The translations under genes were made by a program, and so were the position numbers. From Bradyrhizobium diazoefficiens (lineage in GTDB: Bacteria; Pseudomonadota; Alphaproteobacteria; Rhizobiales; Xanthobacteraceae), in the NCBI RefSeq assembly GCF_016616885.1, contig NZ_CP067102.1, positions 7,716,501-7,780,500 on the forward strand: a stretch of 64,000 bases of DNA, in the 5' to 3' direction. Shown one piece after another: positions 17,061-26,017 of the stretch (the stretch's first letter is position 1; each line of letters starts with the position of its first letter). The notes below the pieces were generated by a model that saw only the letters and a program-made list of their open reading frames with translations, had not been told where the DNA came from and searched no databases.

Positions 17061-18101
17061 ATGGAAGCCGTGACCAAGACGCCGGAACGCGAGGCGTTCT
17101 ACAAGAAGATCGACGGCGAAAACCTCACCGCACTCTGGACAGTGATGAGCGATCTGATCACGCCTGAGCCGAAAAGCGCTTGCCGGCCGCATCTGTGGAA
17201 GTTCGACGTCATCCGCGACTACATGACCGAGGCCGGCAAGCTGATCACCGCGAAGGAAGCGGAGCGGCGGGTGCTGGTGCTGGAGAACCCGGGCCTGCGC
17301 GGCCAGTCCAAGATCACGACATCGCTGTATGCCGGCGTGCAGATGGTGGTGCCCGGCGACGTCGCGCCCGCGCACCGGCACAGCCAGTCGGCCCTGCGCT
17401 TCGTGCTCGAAGGCAACGGCGCCCATACCGCCGTCGACGGCGAGCGCACCGCGATGGAGCCCGGCGACTTCATCATCACGCCGTCGATGACCTGGCACGA
17501 TCATTCCAACGAGACCGATGAGCCGATGTTCTGGCTCGACGGCCTCGATATCCCGCTGGTGCAGTTCTTCGACTGCTCCTTCGCGGAGGGATCGAAGGAA
17601 GACCAGCAGAAGATCACACGCCCCGCCGGCGACAGCTTTGCGCGTTATGGTCATAATCTGCTGCCGGTCGATGTGAAGCGGTCATCGAAGACCTCGCCGA
17701 TCTTCAGCTATCCCTATGCCTACACCCGCGAGGCGCTGGAGAAAGCCAGGACGAGCCAGGAGTGGGACGCCTGCCACGGGCTGAAGCTGAAGTTCAGCAA
17801 CCCCGAGTCCGGCGATTTCGCGATGCCGACCATCGGGACATTCATCCAGCTGCTGCCGAAAGGGTTCAAGACCGCACGCTACCGCGCGACCGATGCGACC
17901 GTGTTCTGCCCGATCGAGGGCAACGGACGCAGCCGCATCGGCGATGCCGTTTTCGAGTGGGGCCCGCGCGATCTGTTCGTGGTGCCGAGCTGGCAATGGG
18001 TGACGCATGAGGCGAATGACGACGCCGTGCTGTTCAGCTTCTCGGATCGGCCGGTGCAGCAGAAGCTGGATCTGTTTCGTGAGGATCGTGGGAACGCGTA
18101 G
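17061..18101 (+). CDS. gtdA: Gentisate 1,2-dioxygenase
   Basis: The 346-residue bicupin enzyme carries the Fe(II) motif HRHSQSALRFVLEGNG near residues 107-122, with the second half GDFIITPSMTWHDHSNE. The N-terminal KSACRPHLWKFDVIRDY and the C-terminal DLFVVPSWQWVTHEA are typical gentisate dioxygenase segments. It opens the gentisate ring between the carboxyl- and hydroxyl-bearing carbons, giving maleylpyruvate, the substrate of the divergent isomerase. Length fits the family. The ATG lies 27 bp after the operator palindrome, so expression is probably repressed by the MarR protein. 1-Hydroxy-2-naphthoate dioxygenase is a close alternative but fits the neighbours less well. Confidence 0.9.
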   Translation: MEAVTKTPEREAFYKKIDGENLTALWTVMSDLITPEPKSACRPHLWKFDVIRDYMTEAGKLITAKEAERRVLVLENPGLRGQSKITTSLYAGVQMVVPGDVAPAHRHSQSALRFVLEGNGAHTAVDGERTAMEPGDFIITPSMTWHDHSNETDEPMFWLDGLDIPLVQFFDCSFAEGSKEDQQKITRPAGDSFARYGHNLLPVDVKRSSKTSPIFSYPYAYTREALEKARTSQEWDACHGLKLKFSNPESGDFAMPTIGTFIQLLPKGFKTARYRATDATVFCPIEGNGRSRIGDAVFEWGPRDLFVVPSWQWVTHEANDDAVLFSFSDRPVQQKLDLFREDRGNA

Positions 18102-18120
18102 CCCAAGCCGTTCGCCACAT

Positions 18121-18205
18121 CGTCATTGCGAGCGCAGCGAAGCAATCCAGAATCTCTCCGCGGAGACAGTCTGGATTGCTTCGTCGCTTCGCTCCTCGCA
18201 ATGAC
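18121..18205. repeat. Dispersed palindromic repeat (family A)
   Basis: The left arm starts CGTCATTGCGAGCG and the right arm ends CGCAATGACG, with AGCAATCCAGA / TCTGGATTGCT inside. The element folds into one ~85-nt hairpin between two convergent genes. Related copies are at 35752-35833 and 43071-43150. Confidence 0.8.
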
Positions 18206-18213
18206 GGGCTTGG

Positions 18214-19035
18214 CTACCGCCAGTGCAGCAGCCGCGTCTCCAGCCAACCGATCACCTTCCCCACCGCCAATCCGAACACCGATAGGATCACCACGCCCGC
18301 GAGCAGCTGATCGGTCTGCATGAGATTGCCGGCCTGGAGCACGAAGGCGCCGACGCCGTATTGCGCGCCGATCATCTCGGCGCTGACGACGAGCAGCAGC
18401 GCCACCGACGACGTGATGCGGAAGCCGGCGAGGATCGCGGGCAGCGCGCCCGGCCAGACCACCTTGCGCACGATGGTGGCGAACGGGACGTTGAAGCTTT
18501 GCGCCATGCGGATCAAGTTGCGCGGCACCGCATCGACACCGCTATAGACCGAGATCGCGGTCGAGAAGAACACGCCGAGAGCAATGGTCGCAATCTTTGG
18601 CTCTTCGCCGATGCCGAGCCAGAGAATCAGAAGCGGCAGCAGCGCGATCTTCGGGATCGGGAACAGCGCCGAGATGAAGGTGATGCCGACGCTGCGCGCC
18701 AGCCGCGACAGGCCGATGGCAAAGCCGACGGCGACGCCAGCCGCGGTGCCGAGCAGCCAGCCGACGCCGATGCGCAGCAGCGACGCCGAGAGATGCTGCC
18801 AGAGCGCGCCCGACATCGCGAGCTCATAGATCGCCCGCACGATGGCCGATGGCGGCGGCAGGAACAGCGGATTGACGAGCTTGGCGCTGCCCGCAGCCTG
18901 CCAGATCGCAATGACCAGCGCGAGCGCGATCCAGCCGCCGAAGCGGCTCGATGCCGGCACGAAGCCCGCGCCGCGAAAGCGGACGCGCCGCGTCATATCG
19001 TCCTTGGCTGATGTGTCCGTCGCGCGATCAAGCAT
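18214..19035 (-). CDS. ABC transporter permease (TauC/SsuC type)
   Basis: The 273-residue inner-membrane protein has six predicted helices and the binding-protein-dependent permease signature, with FPIPKIALLPLLILWLGIGEEPKIATIALG before the EAA-like loop (MAQSFNVPFATIVRKVVWPGALPAILAGFRI). This resembles TauC, SsuC and related importers of sulfonates, nitrate-like anions or aromatic acids. It forms the pore with the ATPase encoded just upstream; the ATG at 19035 overlaps the ATPase stop by 8 bp. It lies next to the gentisate dioxygenase gene, but pointing toward it, so a role in aromatic uptake is only an inference from position. Confidence 0.87.
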   Translation of the reverse strand: MLDRATDTSAKDDMTRRVRFRGAGFVPASSRFGGWIALALVIAIWQAAGSAKLVNPLFLPPPSAIVRAIYELAMSGALWQHLSASLLRIGVGWLLGTAAGVAVGFAIGLSRLARSVGITFISALFPIPKIALLPLLILWLGIGEEPKIATIALGVFFSTAISVYSGVDAVPRNLIRMAQSFNVPFATIVRKVVWPGALPAILAGFRITSSVALLLVVSAEMIGAQYGVGAFVLQAGNLMQTDQLLAGVVILSVFGLAVGKVIGWLETRLLHWR

Positions 19036-19801
19036 GCTGCACCTCGCGCTCGGCATCGATCGCCTCGTTGCGGATCAGCGACCAGATCTGGTTCTGCAGC
19101 GCCAGCAGCTTCTCGCGCGCCGCGGTTTCGCCGCGCTCAGTGCGCGTCATCGGCACGGCTACGACCTCGCGAATACGGCCCGGCCGCCGCGACAGGACGA
19201 CGATGCGGTCGGCGAGGCGTGCGGCTTCTTCGAGATTATGCGTGACATAGACCGCGCCCATGCCGCCATCGGCGAGCAAGCGGACGAAATCCTCCATCAG
19301 GAGCTCGCGCGTCTGCGAATCCAGCGCCGACAGTGGCTCGTCCATCAGGAGAATGGCTGGCCGGACCGCCAGTGCCCGCGAAATGCCGACGCGCTGGCGC
19401 ATGCCGCCGGACAGCTGTTTTGGATAGGTCTGGCGGAAATCGGTCAGCCCGGTGCGGCGCAAGGCATCCTCGACCAGCGCACGGCGCTGCGCGGCCGAGA
19501 GCTGTGTGTGCAGCAGCGGGAATTCGACGTTGTCCTCCACCGTCGCCCAGGGCAGCAGCGCAAAATCCTGGAACACGAAGGTCAGCGGATTGAGACTGTC
19601 CGCCGGCGGCGCGCCACGCAGCTCGGGCGCGCCCGAGGTCGGCTGCAGCAGGCCACCGAGGATCGACAGCAGCGTGCTTTTGCCGCAGCCCGAAGGACCC
19701 ACGATCGCCACCACCTCGCCGGCGCCGACGGTGAAGGAGATGTCGTCGAGCACGGCGAGATCGCCGAAGCGGTGGGTGATGTGGCTGGCGATCAGGTCCA
19801 T
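19028..19801 (-). CDS. ABC transporter ATP-binding protein (TauB/SsuB type)
   Basis: The 257-residue ATPase has Walker A GPSGCGKSTLLSILGGL near residue 35, Q-loop FVFQDFALLPWATVEDN, signature LSGGMRQRVGISRAL, Walker B AILLMDEPLSALD and the H-loop VYVTHNLEEAARLADR. LLPWATVEDN and the size fit the nitrate/sulfonate/taurine importer subfamily. It powers the permease encoded downstream with an 8-bp gene overlap. A solute-binding protein gene lies upstream on the same strand after a 172-bp gap that holds a family B repeat, so the binding protein may be made in excess through partial termination at that repeat. Confidence 0.92.
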   Translation of the reverse strand: MDLIASHITHRFGDLAVLDDISFTVGAGEVVAIVGPSGCGKSTLLSILGGLLQPTSGAPELRGAPPADSLNPLTFVFQDFALLPWATVEDNVEFPLLHTQLSAAQRRALVEDALRRTGLTDFRQTYPKQLSGGMRQRVGISRALAVRPAILLMDEPLSALDSQTRELLMEDFVRLLADGGMGAVYVTHNLEEAARLADRIVVLSRRPGRIREVVAVPMTRTERGETAAREKLLALQNQIWSLIRNEAIDAEREVQHA

Positions 19802-19823
19802 GTGCTGCTCTCTACTCTCGACC

Positions 19824-19951
19824 CGTCATCCTGAGGTGCTCGCGCAGCGAGCCTCGAAGGATGCGCGGCCCGGATGCAGCTCGGCCGCTCATCCTTCGAG
19901 GCTCGCAGCGCAGTGCAGATGCACTGCGCTACTCGCACCTCAGGATGACGG
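19824..19951. repeat. Dispersed palindromic repeat (family B), copy inside an ABC operon
   Basis: The terminal arms CCCGTCATCCTGAGGTGC and complement are perfect over 18 bp. The interior matches the copy at 7712-7843. Unlike that copy it lies between two same-strand genes, the binding-protein and ATPase genes of one transporter, where the hairpin could shape mRNA decay or termination. Confidence 0.78.
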
Positions 19952-19973
19952 GTTTGGGAGGGTGAGCGCAGCA

Positions 19974-20978
19974 TCAATCCGCCTTCACAAAATCCTTGGC
20001 GATGATCGTGTTCGCATCAAAGCCCTTGTCCGCGAATCCCTGCTCCTGGAGCCATTTGATCTGATTGTCGACGTTCTTAACGTCGAGCTTGCCGTCCGGA
20101 TCGATGTAGGCGCAGTTGCCGACCACCTGCTCGACCGGCAGGTTGGTGTACTTGGCGATGATCTCCAGCAGCGGCTTGGTCTCGTCGTTGATCGGCGCGA
20201 CGCCGTCCTTCATCGAAGCCAGGATGACGTCGTGATATTCACGATCGGCTTTCGCGAGCACGCCGAGGAATTTTGTCACGAGCGCCTTGTTGGTCAGCGT
20301 CTTCGGCGAGGCGAACACCGCGCCCAATTGCCAGGGCGTCTCGTCGCCGACCCAGCCAAGGAATTTTGCGCCGCCGTCGTCCATCAGCTTTCGCGCGGTC
20401 GAGATGGGAAGCAGCGCCGCATCAACGGTCTCGCCCTTCAGCGCCGCGGCTGCGTTCGACAACGACTGCAGCGGCACGATTTTCACGTCGGCGAGCTTGA
20501 AGCCGTATTTGTCGGCGAGCAGGCCGAGCGAATAATGGAAGCTCGAGCCGACCTGGGTCATCGCGATGCGCTTGCCTGCGAGGTCCTTCGGCGTCTTGAG
20601 GCCGCTCGCATAGGCGTTGTTGCTGGCGAAATAGCCGATCAGGGGATAGCCGGCCTTCTCGCGGCTCATGCCGCCGATCACCTTCAGCACGCCCTTGCCG
20701 GCGAGATTGTAGAGACCGGCGGTGAAAGCCGTGACGCCGAAATCGACATCGCCCGAGGTCGTGGCGACCGCGATCGGCTGCGCCGCATCGAAGAACTTCA
20801 GCTCGAGGTCGAGGCCGGCCTCGCGGAAATAGCCCTTGTCCTGCGCGATGAAGACCGGCGCGGAGGACGACAGGCGGAGCACGCCGATCTTGGCCTTCAG
20901 GGCGTCTTCGGCCCGGGCCGCGCCCATCGCCATCATCGCCAAAAGTCCAGCTGCCGCGAGCCGCGCAATCCCGATCAT
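19974..20978 (-). CDS. ABC transporter substrate-binding protein (NMT1/TauA-like)
   Basis: The 334-residue protein has a signal peptide (IARLAAAGLLAMMAMGAARA, cleavage near residue 23) and an NMT1/TauA/SsuA-type binding fold. LRLSSSAPVFIAQDKGYFREAGLDLELKFFD is the classic first lobe, with LAGKRIAMTQVGSSFHYSLGLLADKYG and EGETVDAALLPIS-like segments after it. These proteins bind sulfonates, nitrate-like anions, aromatic acids or thiamine precursors in the periplasm. It is the upstream gene of the ABC transporter set on this strand, after an FAD oxidoreductase gene ending 33 bp before it. The ligand cannot be read from sequence alone. Confidence 0.87.
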   Translation of the reverse strand: MIGIARLAAAGLLAMMAMGAARAEDALKAKIGVLRLSSSAPVFIAQDKGYFREAGLDLELKFFDAAQPIAVATTSGDVDFGVTAFTAGLYNLAGKGVLKVIGGMSREKAGYPLIGYFASNNAYASGLKTPKDLAGKRIAMTQVGSSFHYSLGLLADKYGFKLADVKIVPLQSLSNAAAALKGETVDAALLPISTARKLMDDGGAKFLGWVGDETPWQLGAVFASPKTLTNKALVTKFLGVLAKADREYHDVILASMKDGVAPINDETKPLLEIIAKYTNLPVEQVVGNCAYIDPDGKLDVKNVDNQIKWLQEQGFADKGFDANTIIAKDFVKAD

Positions 20979-21011
20979 CCCGCTTCCTCCAATGGTTCTT
21001 CTTGCAGTCCG

Positions 21012-22376
21012 TTACAGGCCCTCGGGCACCGGCTGGTCCCGCCCGATGAAGGCGCCCTGTTGTTTCAACGTTTCCTGCAATTTTTCAATGGGGATCTCAC
21101 GCGGGATCCGGTTTCCGGTCAGCGCCAGCGCTGCAGCGGAACCGGCGGCCTCCCCCATCACGAAGCAGGCTCCGGAGACCCGCGCCGCCGACTGGCCCTC
21201 GTGGGTCATCGAGGCGCAGCGGCCGGCGACCAGGAGGTTATCGACGCCCTCGGGCAGCAGCATCCGGTACGGCAGCTCGTTATAGCCGCGCGATTCCGGG
21301 ATCGGCGGGAAGGTGAAGACGACGTCGCCGGGAACATGGGCCTCGATTGGCCAGCCATTGACGCCGATGGAATCTTCGAACGAGGCGCAGCCGAGCACGT
21401 CCTCGCCGCTGAGCTGGTAGCCGCCCTTGATGCGGCGGGTCTCGCGGATGCCGAGCTGCGGCGGCAAGTCGACAATGTAGGATTTTTCAAACCCAGGCAC
21501 GGTGCGCAGGAATTCAAAGGCGGCGAGCGCCTGCTTGCGGCCCTCGATCTCGCCGCGGGTGAGATCGTCGGGCTCGACACCATTGATGGCGTGGCCGTCC
21601 TCGCGCGCCACTTGCGTAAAATTCACCCGCCATTCGATGCCGGATTTTTGCGGCCGCACGATCGCGCTCTTGCGCGGGAATTTGTGCGTGCCGGCGGCGG
21701 TGGCCTCTTCCATCAATTGCGGGATGGTCCGCCAGGCATCGCCCGCCTTTGCGGGATCGATGCCGTTGAGGCGGAGCATCATCGACGGGTACATCGGATG
21801 GCCGTGTTCGTCGCCAATGTCGAACGGCGCGCCGGCCCAGACCGCGAGATCGCCATCGCCGGAGCAGTCGATGAAGATCTCTGAGCGCACCGCCTGCCGG
21901 CCGGCCTTGGTCTCGACCATCAGTGCATCGATGCGGCGGTCATCGCCCATCACGACGCCGGCGCCGAGGGCGTGGAAGAGGATGTGCACCTTGTGGCTGG
22001 CCAGCAGCTCGTCGGCTGCGATCTTGTAGGCCGCGGTGTCATAGGCTTGGGCAAAGACCTTGCCGAGGATCAGATGCGGCGCGTTGAGGCCATTCAGATG
22101 ATCGATCCGCGCCAGCAGGTCGGATGCCATGCCCTGCACGAGCCGATGGGCCTCGCCGTAGACATTGCCATGCAGACCGCAAAAATTGGTGACGCCTGCC
22201 GCGGTGCCCATGCCGCCGAGAAAACCGTAACGCTCGATCAGCAGCGTCTTCCGTCCCGCGCGCGCAGCCGAGGCCGCAGCGACGATGCCGGCCGGGCCGC
22301 CGCCGAGCACGACGACTTCATATTCGCCGTAAAGCGGCACCTGGCGCGCTGGTTCTTCGATCGTCGTGGCCCGCAT
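21012..22376 (-). CDS. FAD-dependent oxidoreductase (FAD_oxidored family)
   Basis: The 454-residue flavoprotein starts with a dinucleotide fold YEVVVLGGGPAGIVAAASAARAG near residue 20, then ERYGFLGGMGTAAGVTNFCG. This GG[MLS]xT motif belongs to the FAD_oxidored (PF12831) family. FIDCSGDGDLAVWAGAPFD and the C-terminal LLVAGRCASMTHEGQSAARVSGACFVMGEAAG are also typical. The reaction is unknown; the family includes enzymes acting on organic acids and cofactors. It is first in a same-strand series with the ABC transporter (33 bp to the binding protein) and is divergent from a LysR regulator gene. It could modify the imported compound, but this is inference. Confidence 0.82.
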   Translation of the reverse strand: MRATTIEEPARQVPLYGEYEVVVLGGGPAGIVAAASAARAGRKTLLIERYGFLGGMGTAAGVTNFCGLHGNVYGEAHRLVQGMASDLLARIDHLNGLNAPHLILGKVFAQAYDTAAYKIAADELLASHKVHILFHALGAGVVMGDDRRIDALMVETKAGRQAVRSEIFIDCSGDGDLAVWAGAPFDIGDEHGHPMYPSMMLRLNGIDPAKAGDAWRTIPQLMEEATAAGTHKFPRKSAIVRPQKSGIEWRVNFTQVAREDGHAINGVEPDDLTRGEIEGRKQALAAFEFLRTVPGFEKSYIVDLPPQLGIRETRRIKGGYQLSGEDVLGCASFEDSIGVNGWPIEAHVPGDVVFTFPPIPESRGYNELPYRMLLPEGVDNLLVAGRCASMTHEGQSAARVSGACFVMGEAAGSAAALALTGNRIPREIPIEKLQETLKQQGAFIGRDQPVPEGL

Positions 22377-22486
22377 GGCGCGTCCTTCCCAAAATCTCTT
22401 GCTTGGGGCCGACTATGAATTAACGCGGCTCAAGCTACAATCCACCAAAATATGCGATCAGCTTTCTCGAATCGCGAAAGGTCGAG

Positions 22487-23371
22487 ATGGACATTCTGGT
22501 GAACCTGCAGGCCTTTCTCGCCACCGCGGACGCAGCGGGCTTCTCCGCCGCCGCGCGAAAGCTCGATGTCTCGACCTCGGTCGTGGCAAAACGCGTCACG
22601 CAGCTGGAGGCGCGGATCGGCACGCCGCTGTTTCACCGCTCGACCCGGCAATTGCGGCTGACCGAGGCCGGTCAACGCTATGTGCATCGCGCGCGCGGCG
22701 TGGTGGCCGATGCCACCGATCTGCTCTCGCGCATGGGCGAGAAGGGCCACGATCTCGTCGATCACCTCCGCATCAAGGCGCCGACCTCGCTGACGGTGGC
22801 GCGGCTTGCGGACGCGTTCAGCGCTTTCCAGACCCAGAACCCGCGAGTGAAGCTCGAGATCGTGCTGATCGATCGTCCGGTCGATCCGGTGACCGAGGGA
22901 TTCGACATTGCCATCGGCGCCTTCCCGCATTCCTTCGGCGGCGTGGTCGACGAGCCGTTGTGCGCGCTGAAGCGGCTGCTCTGCGCCTCACCGGCCTATT
23001 TGAAGAAGCACGGCACGCCAAAGCATCCGCGCGATCTCGTCGATCATCGCTGCCTCAGCTTCCTGCCGACCGGCCCGGAATGGATCTTTGACGGGCCGCG
23101 CGGCCGCATCAACATTCAGGTCAGTCCGCTACTCTCCTCCAACGAGGGACACGTGCTGGCGCGCAGCGCGATCGCCGGCAACGGCATCGCGCTGATGTCG
23201 CACTATCTCGTCGCGGATGCCTTGCGTGACGGCACGCTCAAGCCCGTGCTGCGCGACTTTCCGATTCCGGAATTGTGGGTGAAGGCCGCGATCCCCGAGC
23301 GGCGACGCAATGCGGCGGCAGTGCAGGCGCTGTTGACTTTGCTGAAAACGTCGCTCGCGAGGTCGCTGTAA
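22487..23371 (+). CDS. LysR family transcriptional regulator
   Basis: The 294-residue protein has an N-terminal LysR winged helix (FLATADAAGFSAAARKLDVSTSVVAKRVTQLEARIGTPLFHRSTRQLRLTEAG split over residues 8-62) and a two-lobed effector domain (LRIKAPTSLTVARLADAFSAFQTQNPRVKLE, then DIAIGAFPH). LTEAGQRYVHRAR is the family's linker helix. Its 110-bp divergent spacer with the FAD oxidoreductase gene is the usual arrangement for a LysR regulator and its target, so it probably controls the oxidoreductase-ABC transporter unit. No clear T-N11-A box could be fixed by eye in the spacer. Confidence 0.88.
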   Translation: MDILVNLQAFLATADAAGFSAAARKLDVSTSVVAKRVTQLEARIGTPLFHRSTRQLRLTEAGQRYVHRARGVVADATDLLSRMGEKGHDLVDHLRIKAPTSLTVARLADAFSAFQTQNPRVKLEIVLIDRPVDPVTEGFDIAIGAFPHSFGGVVDEPLCALKRLLCASPAYLKKHGTPKHPRDLVDHRCLSFLPTGPEWIFDGPRGRINIQVSPLLSSNEGHVLARSAIAGNGIALMSHYLVADALRDGTLKPVLRDFPIPELWVKAAIPERRRNAAAVQALLTLLKTSLARSL

Positions 23372-23382
23372 GACGCGGCCGC

Positions 23383-24186
23383 TCACTTTTCAATGCGCCC
23401 CCACCTCGCCGCTCGCTTCTCGGCGAACGACGCCAGGCCCTCCGCCGCCTCGGCGCTCTGGCGCTTGAGGGAATGCAGTTGGACGAGCCGCGCGTAGGCC
23501 GCATCGTCCACGGCCATCCCGCCGAATGAGCTCTCCAGCGCGAGCCGCTTGGTCTCGGCCATTGCCCCCGGGCCGTTGGCGAGCAGTTGCTCCACCACCT
23601 TGGCGCCCGCGGCTTCGAGATCGGCGAGTGGCACCACCTCGTGGACGAGGCCGATGCGACGGGCGTCTTCGGCGCCAAAGCGTTCGCCGGTCAGCGCGTA
23701 ACGGCGGACTTGCCGTACACTCATGGCGTCGCAGAGCTGGGGGATGATGATCGCCGCGGTCAGGCCCCAGCGCACCTCGGTGATCGAGAACAAGGCGTTG
23801 TCCGCGGCGATCACGACGTCGCAGGCCGCGATCACGCCGGTGCCGCCACCAAAGCAGCCGCCCTGCACCAGTGCCACGGTCGGGATCGGCAATGTGTTGA
23901 GCCGCTGCACGGCCTCGAACGTCGCCCGGGACGCCGCCTCGTTGGCTTCAGGCGATTGCGGCCGCACGCCGTTGATCCATTTGAGGTCGGCGCCGGCCTG
24001 AAAGTGCTTGCCGTTGCCCCTGAGCACGACGACGCGCAGGTTCGGCTTCTTGCCGAGATCGTCCATCGCCGCGAGCACGCCGGCGATCAGGGCGCCGTCA
24101 TAGGCGTTGTTGACCTCCGGGCGGTTGAGCGTGACGGTCGCAACCCCACGCTCGTCGAGGGTCCACAGGACGGGGCTGGCAGTCAT
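23383..24186 (-). CDS. Enoyl-CoA hydratase/isomerase family protein
   Basis: The 267-residue crotonase-fold protein has the first oxyanion segment RGNGKHFQAGADLKWI near residue 60-75 and the second QGGCFGGGTGVIAACDVVIA near 110. FSITEVRWGLTAAIIIPQL holds an acid at the place of the catalytic glutamate. The family hydrates or isomerises enoyl-CoA thioesters. The ATG at 24186 has GGAGG seven bases upstream; the ATG at 24204 would place that site inside the coding region. It ends 11 bp from the LysR stop in convergent orientation. The specific substrate is not known. Confidence 0.87.
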   Translation of the reverse strand: MTASPVLWTLDERGVATVTLNRPEVNNAYDGALIAGVLAAMDDLGKKPNLRVVVLRGNGKHFQAGADLKWINGVRPQSPEANEAASRATFEAVQRLNTLPIPTVALVQGGCFGGGTGVIAACDVVIAADNALFSITEVRWGLTAAIIIPQLCDAMSVRQVRRYALTGERFGAEDARRIGLVHEVVPLADLEAAGAKVVEQLLANGPGAMAETKRLALESSFGGMAVDDAAYARLVQLHSLKRQSAEAAEGLASFAEKRAARWGRIEK

Positions 24187-24361
24187 CGGCGATCCTCCGG
24201 TCATCTTGATTGCCGTGCACTATGGACGAGGCGACGGACCTCGATCCATATCTTTCCGGCGTGGGGCGGTCGCGCCCATCGCATGGCGGCTTGTGTCATG
24301 CTGGCGCCGGGCGATGACAAGAGACCAGGCCAGGCCAGGCGATCAGGGACGGGACATATCC

Positions 24362-25336
24362 ATGCGCATCTGCATTTTCGGCTCGGGTGCCGTCGGAAGC
24401 CACCTCGCGGTCAGGCTCGCACGCGCCGGCCACGAGGTCTCATGCGTGATGCGCGGCGCGCATCTCGAGGCGGTGCGCGCCAATGGCCTGAAGCTGCGCG
24501 TCGGCGATTCCGAGGTCTCGGCCAAGGTGAATGCCTCCGGCGACCCGGCCCAGCTCGGCCCGCAGGACGTGGTGATCTCGACGCTGAAGGCCACCGCGCT
24601 GACCGGGCTGGTCTCCAGCATCAAGCCTCTGCTCCAAGACGACACCGCGATCGTGTTCGCCCAGAACGGCATTCCCTGGTGGTACGGTATCGGCCTGCCG
24701 CCGCGACACCCGACGCCGCCGGACATTTCCTTTCTCGATCCGGGCGGTCGCCTGCGCGCCTGCATCCCGAAGGAGCGGATCATCGGCGGAGTGATCTTCT
24801 CCTCCAACGAGGTCATCGCCCCCGGCGTCGTGCAGAACCTGACCCCGGACCGCAACCGCCTCCTGATCGGCGAATGCGACGACCGCAATTGCGAGCGCAT
24901 CACGAAGCTGCGCGGTGTGTTCAATGACGCGCGGCTGGAATCGCCGCCGGTGGCTGAAATCCGCGAGGCGATCTGGTCAAAGCTGCTGACCAACATGTCG
25001 CTGTCGGTGCTGTGCCTGCTCACCGGCCAGACAGCGCGCGGCGTGCGCGACGATCCCGCCTTCGCCGAACTGATTCCGCGCATGTTGAACGAGGCCAACG
25101 ATATCGCGCAGCACTTCATCCCCGAGGTCAAGCGCGTGACGCGCAGCGGCCCTGCCCCCAACCACAAGCCGTCGCTGCTGCAGGATTACGAGCTCGGCCG
25201 CGCCATGGAGATCGACGTGCTGGTGAAGGCGCCCGCCGCCTTCGCGCGCACCGCCGGCCTGTCGACCCCGACGCTCGATCTGATCGCGGCGCTTGCAATC
25301 CAGAAGGCCCGCGACAAGGGGCTCTACGCGACCTGA
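24362..25336 (+). CDS. Ketopantoate reductase (ApbA/PanE) family protein
   Basis: The 324-residue protein begins MRICIFGSGAVGSHLAVRLA, the NADPH-binding motif of the family. It has AQNGIPWW near residue 100 and the catalytic-lysine helix EAIWSKLLTNMSLSVLCLLTG around 200-220. ELGRAMEIDVLVKAPAAFARTAGLSTPTLD is the C-terminal substrate motif. It may make pantoate for coenzyme A or reduce another 2-keto acid. A second paralogue lies at 33606-34613, so at most one is likely to be the pantothenate enzyme. Upstream frame (from 24107) overlaps the divergent hydratase promoter and is not coding. Confidence 0.85.
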   Translation: MRICIFGSGAVGSHLAVRLARAGHEVSCVMRGAHLEAVRANGLKLRVGDSEVSAKVNASGDPAQLGPQDVVISTLKATALTGLVSSIKPLLQDDTAIVFAQNGIPWWYGIGLPPRHPTPPDISFLDPGGRLRACIPKERIIGGVIFSSNEVIAPGVVQNLTPDRNRLLIGECDDRNCERITKLRGVFNDARLESPPVAEIREAIWSKLLTNMSLSVLCLLTGQTARGVRDDPAFAELIPRMLNEANDIAQHFIPEVKRVTRSGPAPNHKPSLLQDYELGRAMEIDVLVKAPAAFARTAGLSTPTLDLIAALAIQKARDKGLYAT

Positions 25337-25339
25337 GCC

Positions 25340-26017
25340 TCAGGCGAGTTGGTCGATCCAAGCCGTAAGCGTATCAAGCACTTCCGCAAGCGCCTCTTCG
25401 TTGGTGCGGCCGGACTTCTTCAGCACCGCGAAGGAGTGATCGCCGCCTTCGATCTCATGCAGCGTCGCCTTCGCCCCAAGCGCCGCGACGACGGGCTTGA
25501 GAAGGCCGAGATCGGCGAGCCCGTCTCGCGTGCCCTGAAGAAACAGCATGGGAATGGCGACGCCACCAAGGTGCTCGGCGCGCTCAGTCGATGGCTTCTT
25601 GTCGGGATGCAGGGGGAAGCCGAGGAAGGCGAGCCCCTTTACGCCCGACAGCGGAGTCTTCGATTGCGCCTGCGAGGTCATGCGTCCGCCGAAGGATTTT
25701 CCGCCGGCGACGAGCTTCAATCCCGGGCACAGCCGCCCCGCCTCCTCGACCGCCGCCCGGACGGCGGCCTGGGCGACCGCCGGCTGGTCGGGACGGCCCT
25801 GCTTGTTTTCCATGTAGGGAAAATTGAAGCGGAACGTCGCGATGCCGCGATCGGCAAGACCCTCCGCGATCTTATCCATGGATGCATGCCGCATCCCCGC
25901 GCCGGCACCATGCGCCAGAACGTAGCAGGCGCGCGCATTGCCCGGCTGCATCAGGATCGCGGAGACCACGCCGATGCGCGCTATGTCGAGCTTGAGCTCT
26001 TGAGTTTTAACAGCCAC
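25340..26017 (-). CDS. Alpha/beta hydrolase of the KANL3/TEX30 family
   Basis: The 225-residue cytosolic protein matches the small KANL3/TEX30 hydrolase group. YVLAHGAGAGMRHASM is the oxyanion loop, GKSFGGRMTSQ the nucleophile elbow with Ser, LQGTRDGLAD supplies the acid and GGDHSF the histidine. The family is poorly characterised, with dienelactone-hydrolase-like folds. The start is not ATG: GTG at 26017 (GGGGA nine bases before) or TTG at 26023 are the candidates. It ends three bases from the convergent reductase stop at 25336. Confidence 0.8.
   Translation of the reverse strand: MAVKTQELKLDIARIGVVSAILMQPGNARACYVLAHGAGAGMRHASMDKIAEGLADRGIATFRFNFPYMENKQGRPDQPAVAQAAVRAAVEEAGRLCPGLKLVAGGKSFGGRMTSQAQSKTPLSGVKGLAFLGFPLHPDKKPSTERAEHLGGVAIPMLFLQGTRDGLADLGLLKPVVAALGAKATLHEIEGGDHSFAVLKKSGRTNEEALAEVLDTLTAWIDQLA

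Noticed and set aside
19452..21884. 810-codon plus-strand frame spanning ABC genes
   Set aside because: It runs through a dispersed repeat and across three well-supported minus-strand genes, so it cannot be a real gene.
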